DNA from: a virus
Strand: one strand, 5' to 3'
DNA: 40,249 nucleotides
IMG/VR virus record: IMGVR_UViG_3300012936_005227
Span: 1 to 40,249 of that record
The translations under genes were made by a program, and so were the position numbers. Positions within the stretch are counted from its first letter, which is position 1. Each line of letters begins with the position of its first letter. The notes beneath the pieces were generated by a model that did no database searches, was not told the DNA's origin, and was given only the letters and a program-made list of their open reading frames with translations. Positions 8,532 through 15,758 of this stretch are shown here, piece after piece.

Positions 8532-8975
8532 ATGGGACAGATAGAAGACTTACAAGCAAAAGGTTTTGGATCACACGGTGGTAAGCAGTACACCGTAGAG
8601 AATGATATCACACCATTGAAAAAGAGAGTGTTGGTATCTGATATGCAATTCGGAGCCACCAAATCGAAAGGTGGTATAATAATCCTAGATGATGATGGCA
8701 CAGAAGCAGGTATACACCCACGTTGGGCGAAAGTGTATGCAGTGGGTGATCAACAAGAAGACGTTCAAGTTGGCCAATGGGTTCTGGTCGCACACGGTCG
8801 TTGGAGCAGGGCACTGAAAGTCAAAAAGAAAGATGTTGAATTAGAAGTTAGGATGATAGACGAGAATGATATATTATTGTTGTCAGATGATGAGCCAGAG
8901 TTCAACAACAGGCAGGCCGGCTACATCAACACAGGCGGAATGCAACAGATGACTTCTCTGCCGGGGAATGATTAA
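8532..8975 (+). CDS. GroES-like co-chaperonin (functional equivalent of T4 gp31)
   Basis: 147 residues against about 97 for GroES and 111 for gp31. The GroES fold is visible in order: ITPLKKRVLVSDMQF (first strand), a mobile-loop region around GATKSKGGIIILDD, KVYAVGDQQEDVQVGQWVLV (the 'VxAVGxGxxxxxVKVGDxVLF' block), and DENDILLLSDDE (the C-terminal 'ExDILAVL' strand). Known phage GroES-like proteins redirect the host GroEL chamber to fold the major capsid protein. The extra 20-residue head and 25-residue tail are of unknown use. Confidence 0.75.
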   Translation: MGQIEDLQAKGFGSHGGKQYTVENDITPLKKRVLVSDMQFGATKSKGGIIILDDDGTEAGIHPRWAKVYAVGDQQEDVQVGQWVLVAHGRWSRALKVKKKDVELEVRMIDENDILLLSDDEPEFNNRQAGYINTGGMQQMTSLPGND

Positions 8976-9216
8976 AAGATCACACACCTGTTACGTCTGT
9001 AAAAAAACTTTCGACAACGCAATTTACTGGTATGATAGTCTACATGACACAAAATATGATAAAAGAATTATTAGGCCGTTTTGTGGACCACAATGTGCAA
9101 ATAAATTTAGGGACATATCAGATGTCAACGACTACCCACGTAGGTCACCCTTGCCACGTGGAGAACAATGGAACATTATTAGTGATATAGATTACATCGA
9201 ATATGAAACAGATTAA
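8968..9216 (+). CDS. Small zinc-ribbon protein
   Basis: 82 residues, overlapping the co-chaperonin gene by 8 nt (AATGATTAA). Four cysteines in two pairs, CYVCKKTF and FCGPQCANKF, with 30 residues between, form a plausible zinc-binding treble-clef or ribbon. The remainder is charged and ends in an acidic tail (DYIEYETD). No enzymatic motif. A nucleic-acid or protein-binding role is plausible but not shown. Confidence 0.6.
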   Translation: MIKRSHTCYVCKKTFDNAIYWYDSLHDTKYDKRIIRPFCGPQCANKFRDISDVNDYPRRSPLPRGEQWNIISDIDYIEYETD

Positions 9217-9592
9217 AATTAAAAAAGTAAAAGTTGAAATAGACAAACTTGTCACAATGGCTGAAATGGGATTGGGTGTTGAACGTCCACTTAATAAAGA
9301 AAAACGTGGATGGATAGCAAAACTTAAGAAGGAGGGTGCTTGGGATCCTATACTGGTCACCCCAATAAAAGACTCAGGATACTATCTACTAACAGATGGG
9401 TGGCATCGAGTTCAGGCCGCAAAAGGATTGAAAAGAAAAACAATCAATGCATTACAACTTCCGGCAAATGCTGGCCTAAGTATGGCAAAGGCAAACAAGA
9501 TATTGCGTGACATTGACAGAGAATATGGTTTTAAACTGCATTGTAGTGATATTATTGGACATTGGGCCATGATGGAAACACTTCTAGAGTAG
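9203..9592 (+). CDS. ParB/sulfiredoxin-fold domain protein
   Basis: 129 residues, overlapping the zinc-ribbon gene by 14 nt. The segment WDPILVTPIKDSGYYLLTDG followed by WHRVQAAKGL matches the ParB-like nuclease/sulfiredoxin superfamily core 'PIxVxxxxxxYxLxDGxHRxxAAKxLG', with the DGxHR nucleotide-binding motif near residues 68-72. No helix-turn-helix for parS binding is evident, so this is not a partitioning ParB. Stand-alone members act as nucleases, CTPases or kinases. Next to a repair endonuclease, a DNA-metabolism role is likely. Confidence 0.6.
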   Translation: MKQIKIKKVKVEIDKLVTMAEMGLGVERPLNKEKRGWIAKLKKEGAWDPILVTPIKDSGYYLLTDGWHRVQAAKGLKRKTINALQLPANAGLSMAKANKILRDIDREYGFKLHCSDIIGHWAMMETLLE

Positions 9593-9617
9593 ACATTATA
9601 TTATAATCTGTTATAAT
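9590..9617 (+). promoter_or_regulatory. Sigma70-like promoter for the UV endonuclease gene
   Basis: TAGACA at 9590-9595, 16-bp spacer, TATAAT at 9612-9617. The ATG at 9623 follows after 5 nt, predicting a leaderless message for the repair/replication genes. Confidence 0.6.
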
Positions 9618-9622
9618 AAAGC

Positions 9623-10666
9623 ATGGTACAACGTTTTGGTTTTTGTTGCAAATGGCTGAACTCTGAAAAGGAGTTTGGTGGCATGAAAGTCAACGCCAAG
9701 GATAGAGATCTAAATGGTAGATCCACCACAATGCGTTGGCTGAGAGAACATCCAGAAGACGCAGTGCAAAGACAGTGGGATATAATGAATCACAACGCCA
9801 CTGCCGCTAGAAAGTTGGTCCAACGTGTTGGTAGTTTACCACCCGAACGTAGGATGGTCAGACTTGGTAGTGAGATGTTGCAAGGCTACACAGAAGCAAA
9901 TTGGCAAGACTGGTGGCAACAACCACACATACAAGATCACTGTGAAAGATTATTTTCACCAGTTGGCGAAATGGCACGTAAGTTGGATGTCAAAGTAAGT
10001 TTCCATCCAGGACAATTTTGTGTTTTGAGTAGTGAAAGTGAAGACATTAGAAAAAGAAGCATCGATGAATTTGAATATCACGTAGACATGGCACGTTGGA
10101 TGGGATTTGGCAAAAGTTTCCAAGACGGTTGCAAGATAAATGTACACATCTCAGGCAGACTAGGACCACAAGGAATCATAGATGCACTGCCAAAACTATC
10201 ACCAGAAGCACGTAACCTTATTACTATAGAAAATGACGAGATGGGACATGGACTCGAAAAAAGTTTAGAACTAGAAAAACACCTTGCACTTGTTCTCGAC
10301 ATACACCATCATTGGATTAGAGATGAAGAATACATAGAAGCAACAGATGACAGAGTTAAGAGAGTAATAGACAGTTGGCGTGGACAGAGGCCTAGTATGC
10401 ATTACTCATATTCCAGAGACGAACATCTAGCAGTTGCCGGTCTTGGTGACAAGACACATACAGAGATGCACAACATCAAGGACCTATTAGAACGTGGCTG
10501 TAAAAAACAAAAACTTAGAGCACATTCTGATCTGTTACCAAACAAAAAAGCAAATGACTGGGCGTTGTCGTTCTCAGAACACTTTGATATACAGGTAGAA
10601 GCCAAAGGTAAAAACATGGCCACCGAACAATTATATAGACAAGCAAAGGAAACTTCTGTAATATAG
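9623..10666 (+). CDS. uvsE: UV damage endonuclease (UvdE/UvsE family)
   Basis: 347 residues, the usual length of the family. The TIM-barrel metal-site motifs occur in order: SFHPGQF (about 126-132), INVHISGR (172-179), ITIENDE (200-206), LDIHHHW (225-231), MHYSYSRDEH (259-268) and AHSDLLPN. These His/Glu/Asp residues bind the metal cluster that cleaves 5' of cyclobutane dimers and (6-4) photoproducts. UvdE-family repair enzymes are plausible in sunlit-ocean phages. It starts a short unit with the clamp-loader gene, 5 nt downstream. Confidence 0.85.
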   Translation: MVQRFGFCCKWLNSEKEFGGMKVNAKDRDLNGRSTTMRWLREHPEDAVQRQWDIMNHNATAARKLVQRVGSLPPERRMVRLGSEMLQGYTEANWQDWWQQPHIQDHCERLFSPVGEMARKLDVKVSFHPGQFCVLSSESEDIRKRSIDEFEYHVDMARWMGFGKSFQDGCKINVHISGRLGPQGIIDALPKLSPEARNLITIENDEMGHGLEKSLELEKHLALVLDIHHHWIRDEEYIEATDDRVKRVIDSWRGQRPSMHYSYSRDEHLAVAGLGDKTHTEMHNIKDLLERGCKKQKLRAHSDLLPNKKANDWALSFSEHFDIQVEAKGKNMATEQLYRQAKETSVI

Positions 10667-10671
10667 CATAT

Positions 10672-11598
10672 ATGAAAGATTTATGGGTAGAAAAATATAG
10701 ACCTAAGACTCTGAAAGAGTATGTGGTCAGGGACGAAGCACAAAGACAACAGATACAATCGTGGATTGACGATAAGGCAATTCCGCACTTGCTACTCAGT
10801 GGTGCTCCAGGTGTGGGAAAGACAACACTTGCAAAAGTTTTGTTTGGTGAACTTGATGTCAGCAGTTATGACATACTAGAAATAAATGCTTCAAGAGAAA
10901 ACTCCGTAGACACAGTAAGAGAGAAAATAAATTCGTTTGTGCAAATTATGCCATTCGGTTCGTACAAATATGTATTACTAGACGAAGCAGATTACATGAG
11001 TCCAAACGGACAAGCGGCACTTCGTGGTGTAATGGAAATGTATCATACTTCAGCAAGGTTCATATTGACTTGCAACTATCCTAACAGGGTTATACCAGCA
11101 CTGCATTCGAGATGCCAAGGATTTCATATGGAAACAATTGACAAGACCGAATTCACTGCCAGAGCATGTGAGATATTAATACAAGAAGGTATTACTCCAG
11201 ACATTGAAATATTAGACACATATGTAAAAGCAAGTTATCCAGACATGAGAAAGTGTATTAACATGTTGCAACAAAATTGTAGGGACGCAAAACTTATGCC
11301 ACCGGCAAGTGGAGACAGTGGTCAACAGGATTACAGACTGCAAATGGTCGATCTATTCAAACAAGGCAAGATACAAGAAGCAAGGAAACTTGTTTGTAGT
11401 CAAGCAAGGCCAGAAGAATGCGAAGAAATTTATAGGTGGCTATACGATAATTTAGAAATAATATCCAAAGATGAAGACGCACAAGATAAAGCAGTGCTAA
11501 TTATCAAGCAGGGATTGGTTGATCATAGTTTTGTCGCAGATCCTGAAATAAATTTAGCAAGTGTAATGATTAAACTAGCAAGGTTATCAAATGGGTAA
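10672..11598 (+). CDS. 44: Sliding-clamp loader ATPase, T4 gp44 homologue
   Basis: 308 residues (T4 gp44 has 319). AAA+ motifs are complete: WVEKYRPKTL at the N-terminus, Walker A GAPGVGKTT (44-52), Walker B VLLDEADYM (about 101-109), sensor-1 region FILTCNYP, and the SRC arginine-finger motif (LHSRCQGF). A helical collar follows. In T4, gp44 with gp62 opens the gp45 clamp and places it on primer-template DNA. The downstream gene overlaps by 8 nt in the position normally occupied by gp62. Confidence 0.9.
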   Translation: MKDLWVEKYRPKTLKEYVVRDEAQRQQIQSWIDDKAIPHLLLSGAPGVGKTTLAKVLFGELDVSSYDILEINASRENSVDTVREKINSFVQIMPFGSYKYVLLDEADYMSPNGQAALRGVMEMYHTSARFILTCNYPNRVIPALHSRCQGFHMETIDKTEFTARACEILIQEGITPDIEILDTYVKASYPDMRKCINMLQQNCRDAKLMPPASGDSGQQDYRLQMVDLFKQGKIQEARKLVCSQARPEECEEIYRWLYDNLEIISKDEDAQDKAVLIIKQGLVDHSFVADPEINLASVMIKLARLSNG

Positions 11599-11866
11599 GA
11601 AACATGCCAAAAAAAGATTCTTTTGTGTAAAGTATATAATCAAACCGGACAAGAAGTTTGATGAATTTGTAGAACTTTCTAAAAAGAAAATAGGGCCAGG
11701 AAAAATGCAAGACTACACTGTGGTCCTTGACCTGGTGAACAAAGAAGTAATAAAAAATGAACTACCAGGAATACCTGTTGCCCAACGTGACATGGTTCCA
11801 TACGAAAGAATAGAGCAACACTACAGACAATGGTACGCAGATGCCATGGACCAATTCGTAAAATAG
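11591..11866 (+). CDS. Small basic protein in the gp62 position (91 aa)
   Basis: Overlaps the clamp-loader gene by 8 nt, so translation is probably coupled. The sequence starts MGKKHAKKRFFCVKYII, is rich in Lys, and ends with an amphipathic segment YRQWYADAMDQFVK. It is about half the length of T4 gp62 (187 aa) and I cannot see convincing similarity to it. It could be an unrelated hypothetical protein or a much reduced small clamp-loader subunit. Confidence 0.5.
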   Translation: MGKKHAKKRFFCVKYIIKPDKKFDEFVELSKKKIGPGKMQDYTVVLDLVNKEVIKNELPGIPVAQRDMVPYERIEQHYRQWYADAMDQFVK

Positions 11867-11873
11867 ACACCCC

Positions 11874-11880
11874 ATAAATA
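11874..11880 (+). promoter_or_regulatory. T4-type late promoter (cATAAATA)
   Basis: Seven of eight bases, only four bases before the ATG at 11885. Predicted transcript starts at the A or T of the start codon (leaderless). Confidence 0.65.
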
Positions 11881-11884
11881 ACTC

Positions 11885-12775
11885 ATGCACAAAAAGATTA
11901 ATTTTGTGGAGTTTTATATTACCAATGTGTGCAATATTGCTTGTGACGGCTGTAATAGATTCAATAACCTGAAACTTACTGGACATGACAACTGGACAGA
12001 ACACTTGGCATCTTATGAAAACTTCGCCAAGTCAGTAGACGTAACCGGGTTTGTGAACATCCTAGGCGGCGAGCCTTTAATGCATCCAAAAATAAACACC
12101 ATACTTGCTGACCTAAGGCGTATCTTTCCTGAAAAAGGTATCAGGATTTGCACCAATGGATTATTGTTGCATAAAATTAAAGGCTTCTGGGACAGCGTTG
12201 TAGAAAACAAAATTATCCTCGACATAAGCATACATAATTCTTCATGGAGGAAAAATATATATGAAACACTTTGTAGTCTCACAGGAGAGAAAGTAAAACT
12301 AAAATGGACACTTGAGTCAAGGAACAGAATGGCAGAATTTATGCACAAAGAAGTTAAGCATATTATTCACCTTTCGGATAGGTTTTATCAAAACGCTTTT
12401 GGAGATCCATATTCCAAGGATCTGAAACCTTATGATAGTGACCCCGAAGAAGCACATAGAGTATGTGATTTCAGGCATAGATCACATGGCATAGAAACAC
12501 ATAGTCCTACAATAATGAATGGCAGGCTGTTCAAATGCCCAATGGCAAATTCAATGCCTATAGCAATAAGGCAAAGGAATGATATTCAATATAGTGAAAA
12601 GCAAAAAGATTTAATTGACACTTTTCCTTATTTTGAATGTAGTGAATTGCACAATATCACAGTAGATGAATTCAATACACTGATGTACGATACGATACCT
12701 CAATGTTCTTTATGTCCGGTCAGATACGATGACCAGTCTATCTCAGATCAACAAATAAGTAAAAACTTATTCTAA
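11885..12775 (+). CDS. Radical SAM protein
   Basis: 296 residues. A canonical radical-SAM cluster motif is present as C16-x3-C20-x2-C23 (NVCNIACDGC), followed by VNILGGEPLMHP, the GGE SAM-binding motif, and ICTNG (strand 4). The C-terminal third contains further cysteines (VCDF, FKCPMAN, FECS, CSLCP), arranged like a degenerate SPASM/twitch domain that could hold a second iron-sulfur cluster. SPASM-type enzymes modify peptides, sugars or cofactors; the substrate is unknown. Late promoter fused to its start. It is the first gene of an accessory block rich in sugar and oxygenase functions. Confidence 0.8.
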   Translation: MHKKINFVEFYITNVCNIACDGCNRFNNLKLTGHDNWTEHLASYENFAKSVDVTGFVNILGGEPLMHPKINTILADLRRIFPEKGIRICTNGLLLHKIKGFWDSVVENKIILDISIHNSSWRKNIYETLCSLTGEKVKLKWTLESRNRMAEFMHKEVKHIIHLSDRFYQNAFGDPYSKDLKPYDSDPEEAHRVCDFRHRSHGIETHSPTIMNGRLFKCPMANSMPIAIRQRNDIQYSEKQKDLIDTFPYFECSELHNITVDEFNTLMYDTIPQCSLCPVRYDDQSISDQQISKNLF

Positions 12776-12790
12776 CAATTATACTGCCGT

Positions 12791-13048
12791 TTAAGCATAG
12801 CCAATTGCCTCATTTTCCATAATCTGGCTAATACACGACGTCTCCTCCTGTCTTTTTGTTTTCTTATTTTCAGCCAGTTTTGGTTTATCATATACAACTT
12901 CACTCTTTTGTCGTAAACCCTCCTTTTCCTCATCTGTTTCCATAGTTTCCTTTGGAATAAAGGTCGCATTTGTAGGCTGTGTAATAATAGCATAAGGTTC
13001 CTCGTAGTTGATGTTTGATTGTGTTTGTAGTCTATGTTTTCGACTCAT
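12791..13048 (-). CDS. Hypothetical hydrophilic protein (85 aa), minus strand
   Basis: Begins MSRKHRLQTQSN and is Lys/Glu/Gln-rich, probably disordered, ending SQIMENEAIGYA. An in-frame TTG two codons upstream is less likely as the start. It is one of only three minus-strand genes, convergent with the radical SAM gene (15 nt apart) and divergent from the gene at 13126. An overlapping minus-strand frame (12772-12993) is Arg/Lys-biased and looks like a shadow. No family recognised, no Shine-Dalgarno. Its existence rests on codon composition and the otherwise empty 350-base gap. Confidence 0.45.
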   Translation of the reverse strand: MSRKHRLQTQSNINYEEPYAIITQPTNATFIPKETMETDEEKEGLRQKSEVVYDKPKLAENKKTKRQEETSCISQIMENEAIGYA

Positions 13049-13054
13049 GTACAA

Positions 13055-13085
13055 ATACTTAAGATCTTTTTTCCAAATTAAGTAT
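13055..13085. repeat. 8-bp inverted repeat in a divergent intergenic region
   Basis: The arms atacttaa (13055-13062) and ttaagtat (13078-13085) are separated by 15 bases containing a T-run. It lies directly upstream of the minus-strand 85-aa gene and before the late promoter of the + strand gene. It could be an operator or a weak hairpin; AT-rich chance pairing is possible. Confidence 0.35.
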
Positions 13086-13112
13086 GCATATTTTACAACT
13101 CAGATCTTTAGG

Positions 13113-13119
13113 ATAAATA
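13113..13119 (+). promoter_or_regulatory. T4-type late promoter (gATAAATA)
   Basis: Late motif six bases before the ATG at 13126; predicted leader about 1 nt. Confidence 0.65.
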
Positions 13120-13125
13120 AGCACT

Positions 13126-13608
13126 ATGCATGATGTATTAGACATAATCAAAAACGTTCAATCACTATACGCGGTGGGTCCTACTCTTTCCATACTCAAA
13201 GACTTTGAGCGTGTAATAGATGAACTGGATGTTTATGTTTTTGAAAACTGGCAGGACGGAGAACTACTTTCTGGACCTGTTGACTCAAGACATTTTGTAA
13301 CATGTTCATTCATGTGGCCGGCAGACAAAATGCCAGATCCTGTAGGTGGCAAAAGACTCACCGACAGAGGTTGCAAGGTATCTTACAAAAAAGATGAACT
13401 CTTGAAACCGAGACAAATTAAAAGTCCAGCAGACTACAGGCCAGGTACAACAAAAGGCAAAATAGATGCACATGACATTTGGGTGGTAGAAATAAAAATG
13501 CCAAAAGAACTAATTGGCAATTTCAAACACGGTAAAGACGACATTCAAAGCCAAGATGCAACAGACGAGGCATCAGGAGAATTAAGTAGTTTAAATGACA
13601 TTAGTTAA
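13126..13608 (+). CDS. Conserved T4-like marine phage protein (160 aa)
   Basis: A recognisable but unnamed phage family: MHDVLDIIKNVQSLY at the start, then LKDFERVIDELDVYVFENW, SFMWPADKMPDPVGGKRL, and CKVSYKKDELLKPRQI. No catalytic motif, signal or membrane segment. It overlaps the next gene by 14 nt and shares its late promoter, so both are probably made late and may act together, for instance in assembly; that part is inference. Confidence 0.6.
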   Translation: MHDVLDIIKNVQSLYAVGPTLSILKDFERVIDELDVYVFENWQDGELLSGPVDSRHFVTCSFMWPADKMPDPVGGKRLTDRGCKVSYKKDELLKPRQIKSPADYRPGTTKGKIDAHDIWVVEIKMPKELIGNFKHGKDDIQSQDATDEASGELSSLNDIS

Positions 13609-14335
13609 TGAAGGACTGAAAGCCGGCGATCTAGAAGGCGTTGTAAGCAAACGTTTCTCCGTTGACTTATACAAATCCAAAATGGGTGATGACAGGAACA
13701 TAATGGTTCTTGCATTCACTGTGGACGGACTTGCACCTGCAAAAGACCTAGAAAGTTTTGCAGAGACAGGATACAAAACTGTCCTCGACGCAGACGCCAC
13801 ACCAGGAACAGTAGAGGACGGAAAACATAGAGTATTTGTTGAATTCGCAAGGATAGAACAAGTCGATCAGAACATAAGAGCATTCCTTGATGATCTTAAA
13901 AAACTAACAAAAATTGAACAATTTGAATTCACTTATCATAAAAGAACAAAACCGTTTGAGGCATCGGCAAAAAATTTAGCAGATGTTCTTCCGAGAACAC
14001 CTGAAGCATACGAACAAAAAATAAATGCATTAAAATTAGGCGAAGTGCAAACTTTCTTTGATAGATTTCAGATGATGGAATTTAAACTTGACAATAACAT
14101 TATCTCCATCAAGAAACAAAATGCAGATTCACTTAAATTTGAATTACATGCATTTGGGAATACAAGCATGATAATGAATGAAATCAAAGCCTTTAAACTT
14201 GACGAGTCTGCCATCAGCGAGTGTATGTATCTTACCAAATATTTTGGGCCATACCAGATCACTAAAACAACAGAAGACAGATTTATTTTTAGTAAAGACG
14301 GAGATTCGGCGTTGTTAAGTAAAAGTGGTTGGTAG
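13595..14335 (+). CDS. Conserved T4-like marine phage protein (246 aa)
   Basis: Starts MTLVNEGLKAGDLEGVV and contains FVEFARIEQVDQNIRAFLDD, then a Lys/Phe-rich middle and a C-terminal alpha/beta region (YLTKYFGPYQITKTTEDRF). It is encoded as an overlapping pair with the gene at 13126. I recognise the N-terminal half as recurring in marine T4-like genomes without a known function. Its stop codon lies 2 nt from the stop of the convergent epimerase gene. Confidence 0.55.
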   Translation: MTLVNEGLKAGDLEGVVSKRFSVDLYKSKMGDDRNIMVLAFTVDGLAPAKDLESFAETGYKTVLDADATPGTVEDGKHRVFVEFARIEQVDQNIRAFLDDLKKLTKIEQFEFTYHKRTKPFEASAKNLADVLPRTPEAYEQKINALKLGEVQTFFDRFQMMEFKLDNNIISIKKQNADSLKFELHAFGNTSMIMNEIKAFKLDESAISECMYLTKYFGPYQITKTTEDRFIFSKDGDSALLSKSGW

Positions 14336-14337
14336 AA

Positions 14338-15255
14338 TTACTTCAAATTTTGTTTCCAAATATCTATAGTGTAATCTAACCCATCGGACAACGACTTTTT
14401 AGGAGTCCATCCTATTTTTTGCTCAATAAGTTTGTTATTTGAATTCAACCAGTATATTTCACCCGGCCGCTTTGGCTTTGTGTTCCAATTTACTTGTCCC
14501 GACCAACCAATTTTTTCTGCAATCATATTAACATACTCTTTAATTTGTATTGGATTATCAGGTCCAATAGTGAACGTATATCCTTGATTGCACTTTTCAT
14601 GTGAGGTAATCACTTGTTGCCATACGTCCATCATGTCCTCTATGAATATGAAATTACGATATGGTTCACCATAACCAAGGTTTATTTCTTTTGAGTTTGT
14701 CAACATTTGTGTGATGATCTGCTCAGTGACAAAAAAATCATTGTCTTTCCTACCATAGCAGTTTGTTTGTCTCAATGCCGTGTATGGAAGTCCCAGGCAA
14801 CGATGTGCATACTCCAAATATTTTTCACACCCGTACTTCGCAACGGCATATGGTGCATTAGGGTTTGGTGCAGTGTTTTCATCAAATGCAACATGTGTTT
14901 TTGGTTTGCCATGTAATTTAATTTCATCTGATATAGGTTGCCAGCCATAAACTTCCATTGTGCTGGCGAAAACAAAGTTTTTGAAATTTTTTATCTTTGA
15001 TGCCGCTTCTATGAGATTGACTGTGCCAACATAATTGATTTCACTGAAAGTGATTTGTTCATAAAAACTTTTTTCAACTTCTGTCCTCGCGGCAAGGTGC
15101 ACAATGATATCTGGATTTATGACAGCAACTTCTTCTTGTATTTTAGCATGATCCAATAGATCATTTTTTAAATGATATAATTCAAAATTTTTGTCTAAAA
15201 ATTTGGTCAAATGCTGACCTATGAAGCCTGAACTGCCTGTTAGAAGTAATTTCAT
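14338..15255 (-). CDS. NAD-dependent epimerase/dehydratase (sugar-nucleotide modifying SDR)
   Basis: 305 residues, full length for an extended short-chain dehydrogenase. Rossmann motif GSSGFIG (7-13), NPDIIVHLAA strand (48-56), catalytic FASTMEVYG (96-104, with Ser98/Thr99), and YAVAK (Tyr136, Lys140). The C-terminal part (RNFIFIEDMMDVWQ, KPKRPGEIYW) is typical of enzymes acting on GDP-, UDP- or CDP-sugars. The substrate cannot be assigned. Minus strand with its own perfect late promoter, so a late function such as altering phage or host glycans is likely. It neighbours a carbohydrate-cluster-type oxygenase gene. Confidence 0.85.
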   Translation of the reverse strand: MKLLLTGSSGFIGQHLTKFLDKNFELYHLKNDLLDHAKIQEEVAVINPDIIVHLAARTEVEKSFYEQITFSEINYVGTVNLIEAASKIKNFKNFVFASTMEVYGWQPISDEIKLHGKPKTHVAFDENTAPNPNAPYAVAKYGCEKYLEYAHRCLGLPYTALRQTNCYGRKDNDFFVTEQIITQMLTNSKEINLGYGEPYRNFIFIEDMMDVWQQVITSHEKCNQGYTFTIGPDNPIQIKEYVNMIAEKIGWSGQVNWNTKPKRPGEIYWLNSNNKLIEQKIGWTPKKSLSDGLDYTIDIWKQNLK

Positions 15256-15260
15256 GTGTC

Positions 15261-15268
15261 TATTTATA
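15261..15268 (-). promoter_or_regulatory. T4-type late promoter, perfect TATAAATA, minus strand
   Basis: Eight of eight consensus bases on the minus strand, five bases before the epimerase ATG (15255-15253). The T4 geometry puts the transcription start exactly on the A of ATG. Confidence 0.8.
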
Positions 15269-15281
15269 TACGCATATTATG

Positions 15282-15288
15282 ATAAATA
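15282..15288 (+). promoter_or_regulatory. T4-type late promoter (gATAAATA) for the endolysin gene
   Basis: Divergent from the epimerase promoter 13 bases away. It overlaps an upstream in-frame ATG (15279) and lies five bases before the ATG at 15294, so the message would start at 15294. Confidence 0.65.
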
Positions 15289-15293
15289 AGTTT

Positions 15294-15755
15294 ATGAGAT
15301 TAAGTAAAAACTTCACACTTGCTGAATTTACAAAAAGTCAGACAGCCACTAGGAAAGGTCTAGACAACACTCCCGGCGAAGAGCATCTGGTTAATGCAAA
15401 ACAACTTTTTGAAAATGTTGTACAAAAAGTAAGAGACAACTTTGGTGTCACCGTGATCAACTCTGGATATAGAGGTCCTGCATTAAACGAAGCAGTAGGT
15501 GGCTCAAGTAGATCCCAACACTGCAAAGGTGAGGCCGTTGATATAGAATGTCCAGGCACAGGGAACTATGATGTTGCCAAATGGATTTCAGAAAACTGTG
15601 ATTTTGATCAATTGATATTGGAATTTTACACCCCTGGTATACCTGACTCAGGATGGGTACACGTTTCGTATAAGTCAGAAGGCAATCGTAAGAGTATCTT
15701 AACTGCTATGAAAGAAAATGGTAAGACTGTTTACAAGCCTGGTTTGATACAATAA
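15294..15755 (+). CDS. M15-family peptidase, probable endolysin
   Basis: 153 residues. The metallopeptidase M15 zinc site is complete: SRSQHCKGEAVDIE (His76, Asp83) and SGWVHVSY (His123), with NSGYRGPALN before it. Such enzymes cut D-Ala-D-Ala or peptide cross-links of peptidoglycan; a small one without signal peptide near a spanin pair is the usual Gram-negative phage endolysin. The start at 15294 is preferred over 15279 because the latter ATG is part of the late promoter and would not be transcribed. Confidence 0.8.
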   Translation: MRLSKNFTLAEFTKSQTATRKGLDNTPGEEHLVNAKQLFENVVQKVRDNFGVTVINSGYRGPALNEAVGGSSRSQHCKGEAVDIECPGTGNYDVAKWISENCDFDQLILEFYTPGIPDSGWVHVSYKSEGNRKSILTAMKENGKTVYKPGLIQ

Positions 15756-15758
15756 AAA

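Noticed and set aside
12772-12993. Second minus-strand frame (73 codons) overlapping the 85-aa gene
   Set aside because: Arg/Lys/Leu-biased product typical of a frame shadow; the other frame has a more protein-like composition.
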